DNA of 64,000 nucleotides from Commensalibacter intestini A911 (GCF_000231445.1 NZ_AGFR01000003.1:186001-250000); one strand, 5' to 3'; positions 8,933 through 17,960 are shown, numbered from the stretch's first letter. Numbers and translations are program-made. Notes: generated by a model not told the origin, from the sequence alone.

Positions 8933-10807
8933 TTGTGCTTATTATTGTTATTCGTCACGTTGATCGGGGTGCAAGGGGGCATAGCAGCAAAAAGATACTA
9001 TCGAGGATCGATCTTAACAGATTTAGAAAATGTTCCTTTGATTGCATCTGTTGTTAGCTGTTTCTTTCTTTCGATTTATTTAGTTTTTTCCTTTGCGACA
9101 ACATCATTATCTCTTCCTATCATAGGAAAACTCTTTGGGGTTAGTTTCTATCTGGATACATTAAACGCCTTTTGTTTGCTTTGTGTCTTTCTCTGCGGTG
9201 GGTTATTCGTTTTTTTTAAACGCTCTTTAGGGTGCTCTCATTACTTTCTTCTCCCTTATGTTAATGTGCTTTTCCTACTTTTATCAGGGAATTTGTATTT
9301 TTTTACAGGTCTTTTATCTGTTCTTATTTTAATGACTTATGGGTTATCTGTTGGGCGAAGTCTTTCACCATTTATTGCTTTGGCAAGTTTGTTGATTGTA
9401 GTGGTGTTATTACCTGGGCAAGTAGGAGATAAAGGGAATTTTGCACCATTATCTTTTGACGTTTTAAGACAATCTTCTTTTTCTCCAGTTATTTTATTTT
9501 TTATCTTAGTAACGAGCTGTGTTCTGATTGGTTTATTGCCGTTTTCTCAATGGAGAATGAATATTTCTCGTCAAGGAAAGGGTGATGCTGTTTATAGCTT
9601 TATGCATCTTTTATTATCCATGACAGGGATTTATTTACTTCTACGGTTTTATGTTGATTTAGGTAGAAATAACGAAATGTTATTGTTTTCGTTTTTAGTC
9701 GAAGTCATTGGTGTGTTCGCAGCGTGCTATGCTGGATGGCAGAGCTTGGTTGTGAAGACATTTCAAGAACGGATAAGCTGTTTGTATGTGTTAAGTAATG
9801 GTGTTTTGGTGCAAACGATCGGAATGATGACATTCTTTATTGCACCAGAACAACAAGAATGGTTTTCTTTTGCGAATGATATTCTTGGTTATGGAATGTT
9901 CATTCAATTTATTGGATTCACGTTTGTTTTTTTACTTTCTAATTTTCTTAAAGAAACGCAAGAAAATCAAGGAACAGAAGTTATTTATGCACCTATTTTA
10001 ATTTCGTTATTATTATTGAGTTTTTTGCTGTCTGGCCTTCCTCCATTTGCAGGGTTTTCTGTGTTGTGGGGAAATCTACAGTTACTTTTAGCCATGCCAT
10101 CAGGACATCATTTGGTAGAAACTTTGCTAACGACGATGCTGATTGGGTTCAATGCGGTTATTCTTGTGTTGTCTTTATTAGGATGGATGAGGACAATTTT
10201 AACAGGAGGAATAGCCTCTTTACAAAAAGCAGTTTATGAGTTGCCTGATTATTTTTCTTCAAAGACATTTGTAGAAGTTAAAATTGGTATTGCGTTTTTG
10301 TTTATCACTGCGTTGCTGCCAGGGTTTATATTTTTATTAGTGCATTCAGTGCCAACGAATGTCATGGGGTTATCAGATATATCTCATAGTTTCTTTAGTT
10401 TTAGCCTCGTGGGGCAACAAGCAAGGTTGATGCCTTGGATGATTGCGCTTTTATTTACGTTGATTGTGATGATTGTTGGATGGATTGCACATAGAGAAAG
10501 AAAAAAAGCACCAACTTTCTCTTTAAGAGATTCCTGTGCGGAGACAACCCATCACCATTCTGTTGTTGAGGAAACAAGTTTTTCTTTTGGACAGGCTAGT
10601 TTTCAAGCCATGTTGGAAAGACGTTTTTCATTTATTAATGCTTTGACGACTGTGAATTATACAATTGGAAAATATTGGTTGTTAATAAAGAAAAGATGCT
10701 TGAAATATACGCATGTTCTTAACGTCTTCCTCTGGCAATATCAGAATGCGTGTTTATTATTGATGATTGCGCTTGTTTTACTTTCTATCAGTGTGATTGC
10801 AAGGTGA
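8933..10807 (+). CDS. HyfB-like proton-pumping membrane subunit of an Ehr/hydrogenase-4-like complex
   Basis: This is a large antiporter-like membrane subunit (624 residues, about 14 hydrophobic segments) related to HyfB/HycC of group 4 hydrogenases and NuoL/M/N of complex I. It is expected to form part of a proton or sodium channel. A Ser-Gly-Leu-Pro-Pro-Phe-Ala-Gly-Phe motif near residue 365 is typical of the proton_antipo_M family. The C-terminus has a polar His/Glu-rich loop and a final membrane helix. The start is unusual because there is no in-frame ATG: TTG at 8933 is the first ordinary start, but CTG at 8918 lies 8 nt after AAAGGA and would add SLFV. It is first in a six-gene operon. 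Confidence 0.85.
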   Translation: MCLLLLFVTLIGVQGGIAAKRYYRGSILTDLENVPLIASVVSCFFLSIYLVFSFATTSLSLPIIGKLFGVSFYLDTLNAFCLLCVFLCGGLFVFFKRSLGCSHYFLLPYVNVLFLLLSGNLYFFTGLLSVLILMTYGLSVGRSLSPFIALASLLIVVVLLPGQVGDKGNFAPLSFDVLRQSSFSPVILFFILVTSCVLIGLLPFSQWRMNISRQGKGDAVYSFMHLLLSMTGIYLLLRFYVDLGRNNEMLLFSFLVEVIGVFAACYAGWQSLVVKTFQERISCLYVLSNGVLVQTIGMMTFFIAPEQQEWFSFANDILGYGMFIQFIGFTFVFLLSNFLKETQENQGTEVIYAPILISLLLLSFLLSGLPPFAGFSVLWGNLQLLLAMPSGHHLVETLLTTMLIGFNAVILVLSLLGWMRTILTGGIASLQKAVYELPDYFSSKTFVEVKIGIAFLFITALLPGFIFLLVHSVPTNVMGLSDISHSFFSFSLVGQQARLMPWMIALLFTLIVMIVGWIAHRERKKAPTFSLRDSCAETTHHHSVVEETSFSFGQASFQAMLERRFSFINALTTVNYTIGKYWLLIKKRCLKYTHVLNVFLWQYQNACLLLMIALVLLSISVIAR

Positions 10808-10812
10808 TTTCA

Positions 10813-11757
10813 ATGTTATTTTGGTTGTTAACCTTTGTGGTCACTTTTCTGCATATTATGATGGTTTTATTCTTGGCGCCTTGGGTCATGGGATTCCAAA
10901 AATGGTTGGAAGCCAAAATTCAAGGTGTTCCAGCCGTCCCCTTTTGGTTTTATTGGGGAGAGATATATTCTGTAAATATTAAACGTTTATCGAGTTTTTT
11001 AACCAGCACTTATTCTTATACATCCTTATTGCCCTTTATTGCCTTAGGGGCAGCAATTATCGCAGCATTATTAGTTCCTACCTTTACTACTGGAATGATG
11101 ATAGCGTCTCTTTCTGATTTTTTACTGGTTATTGCTCTGTTAATGATGGTTCCTGTATCATTTTTCTTAATCGCGTTACGATATCCATCTTTAAAAAGCC
11201 TTAAGTTGCTACAAACCACTTTAGTTGATTCCCTTTTATTTTTGCCTGTTTTATTTTTTATTTTAACGATTATTCGTTTTATTACAGGTGGCACTTCTTT
11301 GGATGGGGTGGTGATATTCTTTCATCAAGTTGGCGAGTTACCTTTGATGGCTTATTGTCCATTGCTAGTCGCAGCTTTTTCTTTGTTATTTGTTGTTTGG
11401 GATATTCCCAACTTTTCACAAAGAGAAGGAATGGATGGATTTGGTGGGGCAGATAGAGGTTTATTGCTTTATATTAATGATGTGCAATTTTTGGTTTGGT
11501 TATCGTTAATTGCGATCTTGATGTGGCCACAAAGTTTAGCCATTTTACAGCCTGGGAATGATCATATTACGGTTTGGTTACGTGCGGTTCCTTTTGGTTT
11601 TTTGGCGTGGGTCACAAAGATTTTTACTGAGTGTTTGCTCTTGGCAATGATGCGTAGTTTACTATTATTTTCAAATGGAATTTATCGTGTTGGAATTGCT
11701 GTTGTTTTAAGCTTCTTGGCGATTATTCTTTATTTTGCTGGTTTAAGTGGAGCATAA
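10813..11757 (+). CDS. HyfC-like (NuoH-like) membrane subunit
   Basis: This 314-residue multi-pass protein is of the NuoH/HyfC/HycD family, the subunit that anchors the soluble arm to the antiporter-like subunits and forms the E-channel region. About eight hydrophobic segments are visible. The stretch WDIPNFSQREGMDGFGGADRG near residue 205 corresponds to the conserved cytoplasmic loop of the family. I place the start at ATG 10813, 7 nt after AAGGTGA and 5 nt after the HyfB-like stop. An upstream in-frame ATG at 10750 lies inside the previous gene. Confidence 0.85.
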   Translation: MLFWLLTFVVTFLHIMMVLFLAPWVMGFQKWLEAKIQGVPAVPFWFYWGEIYSVNIKRLSSFLTSTYSYTSLLPFIALGAAIIAALLVPTFTTGMMIASLSDFLLVIALLMMVPVSFFLIALRYPSLKSLKLLQTTLVDSLLFLPVLFFILTIIRFITGGTSLDGVVIFFHQVGELPLMAYCPLLVAAFSLLFVVWDIPNFSQREGMDGFGGADRGLLLYINDVQFLVWLSLIAILMWPQSLAILQPGNDHITVWLRAVPFGFLAWVTKIFTECLLLAMMRSLLLFSNGIYRVGIAVVLSFLAIILYFAGLSGA

Positions 11758-11759
11758 TC

Positions 11760-12293
11760 ATGTGGTTGTCTCTCTTTGTTAGCATTTTATTACTTGCAAC
11801 GATTGGTGGGATTTCTCATCCATCTGCACAAAGTTTTTGTCATGCGATTTTAACAGTTATCTGTATTATAACGGGGATGGATAATGCACTTGATCCTGAA
11901 ATTGCAGTGGCGAGTATTGCATTGTCTTTTGCATCAGGAATGTTTTTAAGTGTTTTATTAAGGCATCAATCTTTTTCTCGTTCTTTTAAAGAGCTATTCT
12001 CAGGCTTGTTCTTTATTATTTTAATGGTTGCATTGATTGTTTATATCTTACCGCCCTCTTTACCGAGGTTAGAATACGGCATTGTTTTATCTATTATTTT
12101 AATTGGTATGGTTTATAGCGTGCTTGGAAAAACAATTGGCGGGCAAATTATGGGGATTACGTGTGCATTAAATGCATTAACTTTGATCGTTGGGTTGAAT
12201 GGTCAAGGCATGGCTTTTATTGCATTATTGGCGTTTTATAGCGTTTTCTTAATCATGTCCTATATTATTGTTTCTAGATTAGGGCGGTTTTAA
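11760..12293 (+). CDS. HyfE-like membrane subunit
   Basis: This 177-residue very hydrophobic protein matches HyfE of hydrogenase-4, which carries a NuoK-like part. Five or six membrane segments are visible. The central stretch YGIVLSIILIGMVYSVLGKT followed by Gly-Gln-Ile-Met-Gly resembles the NuoK-like core. HyfE is present in hydrogenase-4 and Ehr complexes but absent from formate hydrogenlyase-1, so it places this cluster on the Hyf/Ehr side. It begins 2 nt after the HyfC-like stop. Confidence 0.78.
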   Translation: MWLSLFVSILLLATIGGISHPSAQSFCHAILTVICIITGMDNALDPEIAVASIALSFASGMFLSVLLRHQSFSRSFKELFSGLFFIILMVALIVYILPPSLPRLEYGIVLSIILIGMVYSVLGKTIGGQIMGITCALNALTLIVGLNGQGMAFIALLAFYSVFLIMSYIIVSRLGRF

Positions 12294-12295
12294 TT

Positions 12296-13621
12296 GTGGC
12301 TACGTTAAATGATTTAGCAAAATTATTATATTGGGGCTGTGTAATTTGGCCATTAGTTGGCATGATTGGTATTTTTGCGTGCCAAGGTCAGGCTGCGAGA
12401 GCGCGATGTCACTTTGTCGTTTCAATTATTTTAATTGTTATTGCAGCTTGCTCGGCTTGTTTAGCGGATGATTTCTTTGTTTCAGTCGTGTGGAGCAGCG
12501 ATGGATTTACGCGCTTTTTACGACTGACGATTGCTATAGGGGCAGGCCTATCAACCCTTTTACTTACTTTTTGGGCCCCGAGAAATTTATTCTTTGTCAA
12601 AGAAGATAAACGATTATTGTGGAATTTATTACTATTCCATTTCTTAGTGGCGATATCGATGCTGGCTGTGGCAGCGAATAATTTATTTATAGCGTTGTTA
12701 TTTATTGTTATCTTGGCGGCATTGCTGATGTTGGGATGTATTTTAAATCAAGGAGAAAGCGGTATTAAAGCAGGGTGGAGTTACTTTCGCTTTGTTTTAT
12801 TATTTGCGGTTCTGGCATTGGTTGCTGCCTTTTTATTGGCCTCCGTACCTGTAGATAATGCACCGTTTTTGGCACAATTTAGCAGTATTTTGCTGAGCGT
12901 TTCTATTGTATTCATTGCAGGTTTATTTCCAATGTCTATTTTCTTTTTAGGAATAACCTTAGAGCTTCCCTTAACCTTGCGAGGAATAGGATCTTTTATT
13001 ATTTCTGTGCCTACAATCGCGACGTTTTTACGTTTATATCAAATTCCAAATTATCAACCCTCTGAAAATCTCTTAATTATTTTAGCAATTACAAGTGTTA
13101 TTTTTGTTATTTTAAATGAACAAAATCGTCAACGTTCGTCATTATGCCTTTGTTCAATTCTATTAATATCCATGACTATTTTAGGAGGCGTTTTTGCTAA
13201 CCATATTGAAGGGATTTATAGTGCTTGTTTATTTATAATGGCATTGGTTGTGTTTGCTCCTTTGGGATATATGATGAGCCAAAATCAAAAAGAAGACCAA
13301 GGTTCTTGTGAAGGATGGGTCATGTTGGCATTATCAGGGCTACCTCCGATGGGGATTTTCTGGGCTTGTTCCGTCTTGTTTGCTTATTTAATGCAAATCA
13401 TGCCGATTGTTGGGGGAATAGTTCTGGCTTTACTGTTAATTAGAGGGTATGTGCTATTTCAAAAAGGCAGAACAATTTTCTTTACACAGGATGTGTCTAA
13501 GCAAGAGATTAAATTGATATTTAGCATTATTGCGATGCAAACAGTTTTATTTCCTTTGTTTATGTCTAGCTGGGTTTATCAAATTGCGTCTGAATTTGTG
13601 AAAAGATATGGTGGGGCATGA
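12296..13621 (+). CDS. HyfF-like antiporter-type membrane subunit
   Basis: This is the second antiporter-like subunit of the cluster (441 residues, about 12 membrane segments), related to HyfF/NuoN. It is shorter than E. coli HyfF (about 525 residues). The motif LALSGLPPMGIFW near residue 345 matches the conserved Ser-Gly-Leu-Pro-Pro turn of the proton_antipo_M family. The start is GTG at 12296, 2 nt after the HyfE-like stop, and the stop overlaps the next start (ATGA). Only two antiporter-like subunits (B and F) are present, and a HyfD-like one is missing. Confidence 0.82.
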   Translation: MATLNDLAKLLYWGCVIWPLVGMIGIFACQGQAARARCHFVVSIILIVIAACSACLADDFFVSVVWSSDGFTRFLRLTIAIGAGLSTLLLTFWAPRNLFFVKEDKRLLWNLLLFHFLVAISMLAVAANNLFIALLFIVILAALLMLGCILNQGESGIKAGWSYFRFVLLFAVLALVAAFLLASVPVDNAPFLAQFSSILLSVSIVFIAGLFPMSIFFLGITLELPLTLRGIGSFIISVPTIATFLRLYQIPNYQPSENLLIILAITSVIFVILNEQNRQRSSLCLCSILLISMTILGGVFANHIEGIYSACLFIMALVVFAPLGYMMSQNQKEDQGSCEGWVMLALSGLPPMGIFWACSVLFAYLMQIMPIVGGIVLALLLIRGYVLFQKGRTIFFTQDVSKQEIKLIFSIIAMQTVLFPLFMSSWVYQIASEFVKRYGGA

Positions 13622-15153
13622 TGGAATCTGAAATACCTCTTATTACCCATACCAAAGCAGCAGATTTAATTAAAAAGCATAAAAGAGAAACGAAATTCTT
13701 TTTCAGAGTAGAGGAAGAGGAGTGGAGAGAAATCGTTTCAAAGTTGCCTCATGATCGTTTGGTATTTCTAGCGATGTGGTGTAGTGGCGAGGACATTAAC
13801 GTTCTTTTCTTAGAAAATGGTTTTCGTCCTTTAGGGGTAAAAGTTACTTTTTCAGTGGATCGTTACTTTGCGCTTTCTCAGGCTAGACCTGCGGCAATTA
13901 TTTATGAACGGATGATTTGGGAATTATGCGGTAAAGAGGCAATGTATGCGATAGATCTTCGTCCTTGGATCGATCGTGGTTTGTGGAAGCATTCATGGCC
14001 ATTATCTGAAAATAAAGCCCCTGTAAGTTGGCCTCCTGAAAAATATGAATATGAGATGCCCGCTGATATTGTGCAAAAAGGAGGAGAGTTCGCAACGATT
14101 GATCCTTCTTCTTGCCAAGGAGTATCCCCTTCATTATGGCGTTTTGCGATGATGGGGGAAACCATTTTAAAAGCGGAATCTCTTTATGGTTATACGCATC
14201 GCAGTGTGCTTTCTAATCTATTAAATAAAAATGTATTAGAGGTTTTGCCGTTAATTAGTCGGATTAATGCGGTAGATAGTACGGCTCATCAGATCGCATT
14301 TTCTCATGCGATTGAAGATATGGCGCAATTTGTTCCAAGCGTGCATGTGCTACGTAAGCGGGTTATTTTATCAGAGCTTTCTAAAGTATTGGCGCATTTA
14401 TTATATTTATCTCAGTTATTTAGAGAGTTAGGAATTGGGATTATTGCGTCTCGATGTGAAATCGCCAGAGAACTCTTAATGCGTTGGAGTGCGCATTATT
14501 ATGGCCATCGTTGGCTGATGGATTGCGTGTTTCCTGGTGCAGTTCGCTCTATAGAAGAAATGGGCGAGGGAACAGCAGATTATTTGCCTAAGAAAGTAAA
14601 ATATTTATGTTCTGAAGCGTATAGGCTAATGCATAGTTTTCCTGGATTAAGTGATACATTGCAAGGGGTAGGTGTGTTAAGCATAGAGCAAGCCATTCAA
14701 TTTAATATTGGTGGGATTATTGGGCGAGCTTCTGGTCGAGATATTGATATTCGTCGGTATATGCCTGAATATCGCTTAGAATGGCTTTCTCCGCGTAATT
14801 TTACAAGCGGAGATGTTTATGCACGAATGCAATTACGTTTTCAAGAAATTGAAAATGCTTTTCAAATTATTGAAACAATTTTGCAAGATGTAAGGAATGA
14901 AGATTCTCAAGAAGATCAAAAAATCATTATTGAAACGCTTTCTGGCGAAGGGATAGGCGTTTGTGAAGGCGTTCAAGGTGATTTATGGTATTACGTAAAA
15001 GTTCAAGCTGGCATTATTAAAGATATTTTTATTCGGGATCCAGCTGCTAATCAGGCTTATGTTTTGCAAGATATATTGCAAGGAGAGCTATTTGAAAATC
15101 AATCATTGATTAGAAGTTCATTTGGAATTCTATCAACAGGCGTTGATTTATAA
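13618..15153 (+). CDS. HyfG-like large subunit (NuoC-NuoD fusion) without NiFe ligands
   Basis: This is the catalytic-position subunit of the complex, 511 residues: a NuoC-like part (about 20-135) fused to a NuoD/hydrogenase large-subunit part (about 155-510). The GYTHR motif (191-195) is kept. However, where group 4 hydrogenases have CxxC after RI, this protein reads R-I-N217-A-V-D220-S. Where they have DPCxxC near the C-terminus, it reads D474-P-A476-A-N-Q479. All four nickel ligands are therefore absent, so it cannot be a NiFe hydrogenase. This matches the energy-converting-hydrogenase-related (Ehr) complexes. It starts within the HyfF-like stop (ATGA overlap). Confidence 0.88.
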   Translation: MMESEIPLITHTKAADLIKKHKRETKFFFRVEEEEWREIVSKLPHDRLVFLAMWCSGEDINVLFLENGFRPLGVKVTFSVDRYFALSQARPAAIIYERMIWELCGKEAMYAIDLRPWIDRGLWKHSWPLSENKAPVSWPPEKYEYEMPADIVQKGGEFATIDPSSCQGVSPSLWRFAMMGETILKAESLYGYTHRSVLSNLLNKNVLEVLPLISRINAVDSTAHQIAFSHAIEDMAQFVPSVHVLRKRVILSELSKVLAHLLYLSQLFRELGIGIIASRCEIARELLMRWSAHYYGHRWLMDCVFPGAVRSIEEMGEGTADYLPKKVKYLCSEAYRLMHSFPGLSDTLQGVGVLSIEQAIQFNIGGIIGRASGRDIDIRRYMPEYRLEWLSPRNFTSGDVYARMQLRFQEIENAFQIIETILQDVRNEDSQEDQKIIIETLSGEGIGVCEGVQGDLWYYVKVQAGIIKDIFIRDPAANQAYVLQDILQGELFENQSLIRSSFGILSTGVDL

Positions 15154-15164
15154 AAGGATAAGAA

Positions 15165-15635
15165 ATGGCTGTTATACGTGCGTTGTTTGATTCTGTTTTT
15201 GGAAGAGTGAAACCCTTAGATCAAAAAACAGGCCATACTGATCAAATTTTACATTTATTTCCTGTGCCTTGTGGGGATTGTAGTGGATGTATTTTGGAAA
15301 TAACGGCATTACGAGGGGCGGCCTTTGATATTTCAGCAAGTGGTTTGGCTTTTGTAGATCATCCAGCAATTGCAAATATCTTATTGATAACAGGTGTTTT
15401 AACACGCTCAATGCTTCCGTATTTAGAAAAAAACTGGGAACTAATGCCAGAGCCAAAAGCGATCGTGACCGTTGGTGCTTGTGCGATTGATAAAGGTGTT
15501 TTTGAAGAGAATTATACTGTTTTAAAGGAGACTACTGGGGGGGAAGATTGTGTTTTACAAATCGAAGGCTGCCCCCCGTCACCTCAACAAATTATGGAGG
15601 GGTTATTGGAGTTGTTGGGACTTCGTTCTCAATAG
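15165..15635 (+). CDS. HyfI-like (NuoB-like) iron-sulfur subunit
   Basis: This 156-residue small subunit belongs to the NuoB/hydrogenase small-subunit family. It has the ligands of one [4Fe-4S] cluster: C39 and C42 (CSGC), C106 (GAC) and C136 (GCPP), with an extra C36. The electron-transfer cluster next to the large subunit is thus intact although the NiFe site is lost. AAGGAT precedes the ATG. It is the last gene of the operon. Its final 44 nt overlap the 3' end of pssA on the other strand. No HyfA/HyfH ferredoxin-like subunit follows. Confidence 0.87.
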   Translation: MAVIRALFDSVFGRVKPLDQKTGHTDQILHLFPVPCGDCSGCILEITALRGAAFDISASGLAFVDHPAIANILLITGVLTRSMLPYLEKNWELMPEPKAIVTVGACAIDKGVFEENYTVLKETTGGEDCVLQIEGCPPSPQQIMEGLLELLGLRSQ

Positions 15636-16533
15636 TCTCAGTCTGGTCTTCCTCATCACTCTCCTCCGTCTCCTTATGAAGCGCCTCAGCATCCGCCCTC
15701 AACAAACGAAAGCTTCGATAGCTTAGAGGAATAGTGCATAAATAGAGTAATCCACTAAATGCTAATGTTCCCCAAGGATCAGCAACGAGTACCGTTGCGT
15801 AAATCGCTGTTCCCAAAAGAAGTGGTAAGACGTAAGTTGTGGGGATTTTGAAATTTTTAAACGACCAAATTGGAATGGTTGAAACCAGAAGAAAAGAAGT
15901 TGTTACTAACATGACTAATGTTAAGATTTGTGAGTGAGCAATTTCTATTAGGAAATCCCATTGTAACTTTTGAGCTTCTAGTCCTAAGAAAATAGGGAAA
16001 AGAACGATTCCTGCCCCGGCAGGTGCAGGAACGCCTGTAAAGAAGTTGCTTGCATATTTTGGTTTATCTTCATCCTCTAGGGAAGCATTAAATCGTGCTA
16101 ATCTTAGAGACATACAAACCGTAAACATTGCGCATGGAACAAAAGCATAGCCACCGCTATCTTTTAATGTCCACATATAAAGAATAAAGCTAGGCGTAAT
16201 CCCAAAAGATAAGAAGTCTGCTAAACTATCTAATTCAGCACCAAAACGGCTGGTACCTCGCAGTAAACGGGCAATACGTCCATCTAAACCATCGAAACAA
16301 GCGGCAACTAATACGGCAATAGCTGCTTCTGCAAAGTCACCATGGATCGCACTACGAATACCAATCAGCCCTGCACATAATCCCAATAAGGTTAAAAGGT
16401 TAGGAATAATGCGATTAAAAGAAATACCTTTAACTCTGGGGCGTATTTTTTGTCGTAACAAACTCTTACGTCGTGATCGCAAAGATAAAGGTTTGGATGG
16501 CTTAGAGTTTTGAGACAATGGTTTCCCCACCAA
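15592..16533 (-). CDS. pssA: CDP-diacylglycerol--serine O-phosphatidyltransferase
   Basis: PssA transfers phosphatidyl from CDP-diacylglycerol to L-serine, giving phosphatidylserine for the next enzyme, Psd. The 313-residue membrane protein carries the CDP-alcohol phosphatidyltransferase motif as DGLDGRIARLLRG followed by FGAELDSLAD (about residues 83-107). Several membrane helices follow, then a charged Glu/Asp/Thr-rich tail. No ATG is present near the N-terminus: TTG 16533 or GTG 16530 must serve, overlapping the psd end by 32 nt, which suggests translational coupling. Its 3' end overlaps the HyfI-like gene tail to tail. Confidence 0.93.
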   Translation of the reverse strand: MVGKPLSQNSKPSKPLSLRSRRKSLLRQKIRPRVKGISFNRIIPNLLTLLGLCAGLIGIRSAIHGDFAEAAIAVLVAACFDGLDGRIARLLRGTSRFGAELDSLADFLSFGITPSFILYMWTLKDSGGYAFVPCAMFTVCMSLRLARFNASLEDEDKPKYASNFFTGVPAPAGAGIVLFPIFLGLEAQKLQWDFLIEIAHSQILTLVMLVTTSFLLVSTIPIWSFKNFKIPTTYVLPLLLGTAIYATVLVADPWGTLAFSGLLYLCTIPLSYRSFRLLRADAEALHKETEESDEEDQTETIENEVPTTPITPP

Positions 16534-17179
16534 TCATAGTTTGCCCAACTTGTACGTTTGGCTGACAGCCTTCAGGTAAGTATAAGTCGACACGAGATCC
16601 GAAACGAATTAATCCATAAAGATCACCAGCTTCATATTGTTTTTCAACAACAGCATCACAAACGATACGTCTTGCAATTAGTCCAGCGATTTGAACGACG
16701 ATTAATTTTTGACCATTAGGTAATGTCATACAAATTGCATTACGTTCATTATGTTCAGAAGCTTTATCTAAAGAAGCATTAAAGAATTTTCCTGGGATAT
16801 AAACGCGACTGGTTACGGTTCCTTTTGTAGGAATACGTTGTAAGTGCACATTTAACACAGATAAGAATATAGAAACGCGCCATACGGGTTTTTCATCCAT
16901 TCCAAGATTTGCAGGAGGCATAATGCACTCAATTGAGGAAACGGTTCCATCTGCGGGAGAAATGATAAGATTGTCGTCTGTAGGAATAACGCGTTTAGGG
17001 TTTCGGAAAAAATACCAACAAAAACCAGCGAATAATAAACTAAGTTTACCAATAAAGCGTGTAATACGCCAAGGGGTCATTCGTGCCAAAACAGTTACAA
17101 CTGTAGAAATAATTAAAAAAGGGTGGCTGGCAGGATGAGGTTTGCAAAGACTGGATTGAATAGATTTTAAAATAGACAT
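16502..17179 (-). CDS. psd: Phosphatidylserine decarboxylase proenzyme
   Basis: Psd converts phosphatidylserine to phosphatidylethanolamine, the main zwitterionic membrane lipid. The 225-residue protein is of the short (class II, PSD-A) type. It self-cleaves at the Gly-Ser of IRFGSRVDLYLP near residue 190, where the Ser becomes the pyruvoyl group. N-terminal hydrophobic segments and the SPADGTVSSIE motif near residue 74 are also typical. AAAGG precedes the ATG at 17179. It is upstream of pssA in one operon, so both steps of PE synthesis are made together. Confidence 0.94.
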   Translation of the reverse strand: MSILKSIQSSLCKPHPASHPFLIISTVVTVLARMTPWRITRFIGKLSLLFAGFCWYFFRNPKRVIPTDDNLIISPADGTVSSIECIMPPANLGMDEKPVWRVSIFLSVLNVHLQRIPTKGTVTSRVYIPGKFFNASLDKASEHNERNAICMTLPNGQKLIVVQIAGLIARRIVCDAVVEKQYEAGDLYGLIRFGSRVDLYLPEGCQPNVQVGQTMIGGETIVSKL

Positions 17180-17207
17180 GTAAATGTAACCTTTGGACGT
17201 AATATTC

Positions 17208-17960
17208 TTATGAGTCGGAATCTCTGAGGTTCAAACTGGTTTTTGATAATTTCTTTCGTAGTATATAGTTTTTTTTCAAAGGCGCTACTGTAATCGGCGC
17301 ATAAAGATTCTTTTCAATTTCTATTAAATGATAACCTCCCCCAAAAGGAACGAAGAATAACCCTATAAATTCTAGAATTCTATTCGTACGTAAAGAGGCA
17401 ATATTCATTATTCTGGGTGGAAAATATAACACTTTTTCATAATGGCTGATTCGAAACATTTGTTGTTTTAGAACAATATTTAACTTTTGAATAAAAAAAG
17501 TGTTTCTGTAGCGTAGAGAAATATTCTCAATCACAGACCACCATCCTAATTTATTAGGAAGGAGTAAAATAATTTTGCCATCATCACTTAATGTTTTCCA
17601 GCATGAGCGTAGGAATAAATCAAACTGTTCTTTTGTGATCGTTTTATCATGAATATATAAAATACGATCAATACTACAATCTTGGAAAGGAAAGGAAACT
17701 ATTGAAAAACAACATATTTGTGGATTGTAACCGGTTAGATATTTTAAATAGTTATTTTCGGTTATATTGAATATACCATGAATATGATCATGAGGGTACC
17801 ATATATTTCGTGGAATTAAAGGGAGTGTTTGACCAGTGCTAAGAAAAGACAAACCATATAAATCAGGCCATATTTGTGCTAATTTATGTTGGAGATAGGT
17901 TGTAATCCCTTGTTTTTTTTCATGTTTATGAATAAGAATAGAATTAATATCGTAGACCAT
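17208..17960 (-). CDS. Degenerate SAM-methyltransferase-like protein divergent from gloB
   Basis: This 250-residue protein resembles the class I methyltransferases that often stand divergent from gloB in alphaproteobacteria. Support comes from the position, the core segment WKTLSDDGKIILLLPNKLGWW (about 125-145) corresponding to motif post-II/III, and the C-terminal basic tail. The usual glycine-rich SAM loop is not evident; the equivalent region reads YGLSFLSTGQ. The fold may be kept with altered function. I prefer ATG 17960, preceded by AAAGG, over the TTG at 18017, which lies beside the gloB ribosome binding site. Confidence 0.6.
   Translation of the reverse strand: MVYDINSILIHKHEKKQGITTYLQHKLAQIWPDLYGLSFLSTGQTLPLIPRNIWYPHDHIHGIFNITENNYLKYLTGYNPQICCFSIVSFPFQDCSIDRILYIHDKTITKEQFDLFLRSCWKTLSDDGKIILLLPNKLGWWSVIENISLRYRNTFFIQKLNIVLKQQMFRISHYEKVLYFPPRIMNIASLRTNRILEFIGLFFVPFGGGYHLIEIEKNLYAPITVAPLKKNYILRKKLSKTSLNLRDSDS

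Noticed and set aside
8933-15635. Annotation of the cluster as a working hydrogenase-4 or formate hydrogenlyase
   Set aside because: The large subunit lacks all four nickel-binding Cys, and no formate dehydrogenase, ferredoxin-type subunit or maturation gene is present.
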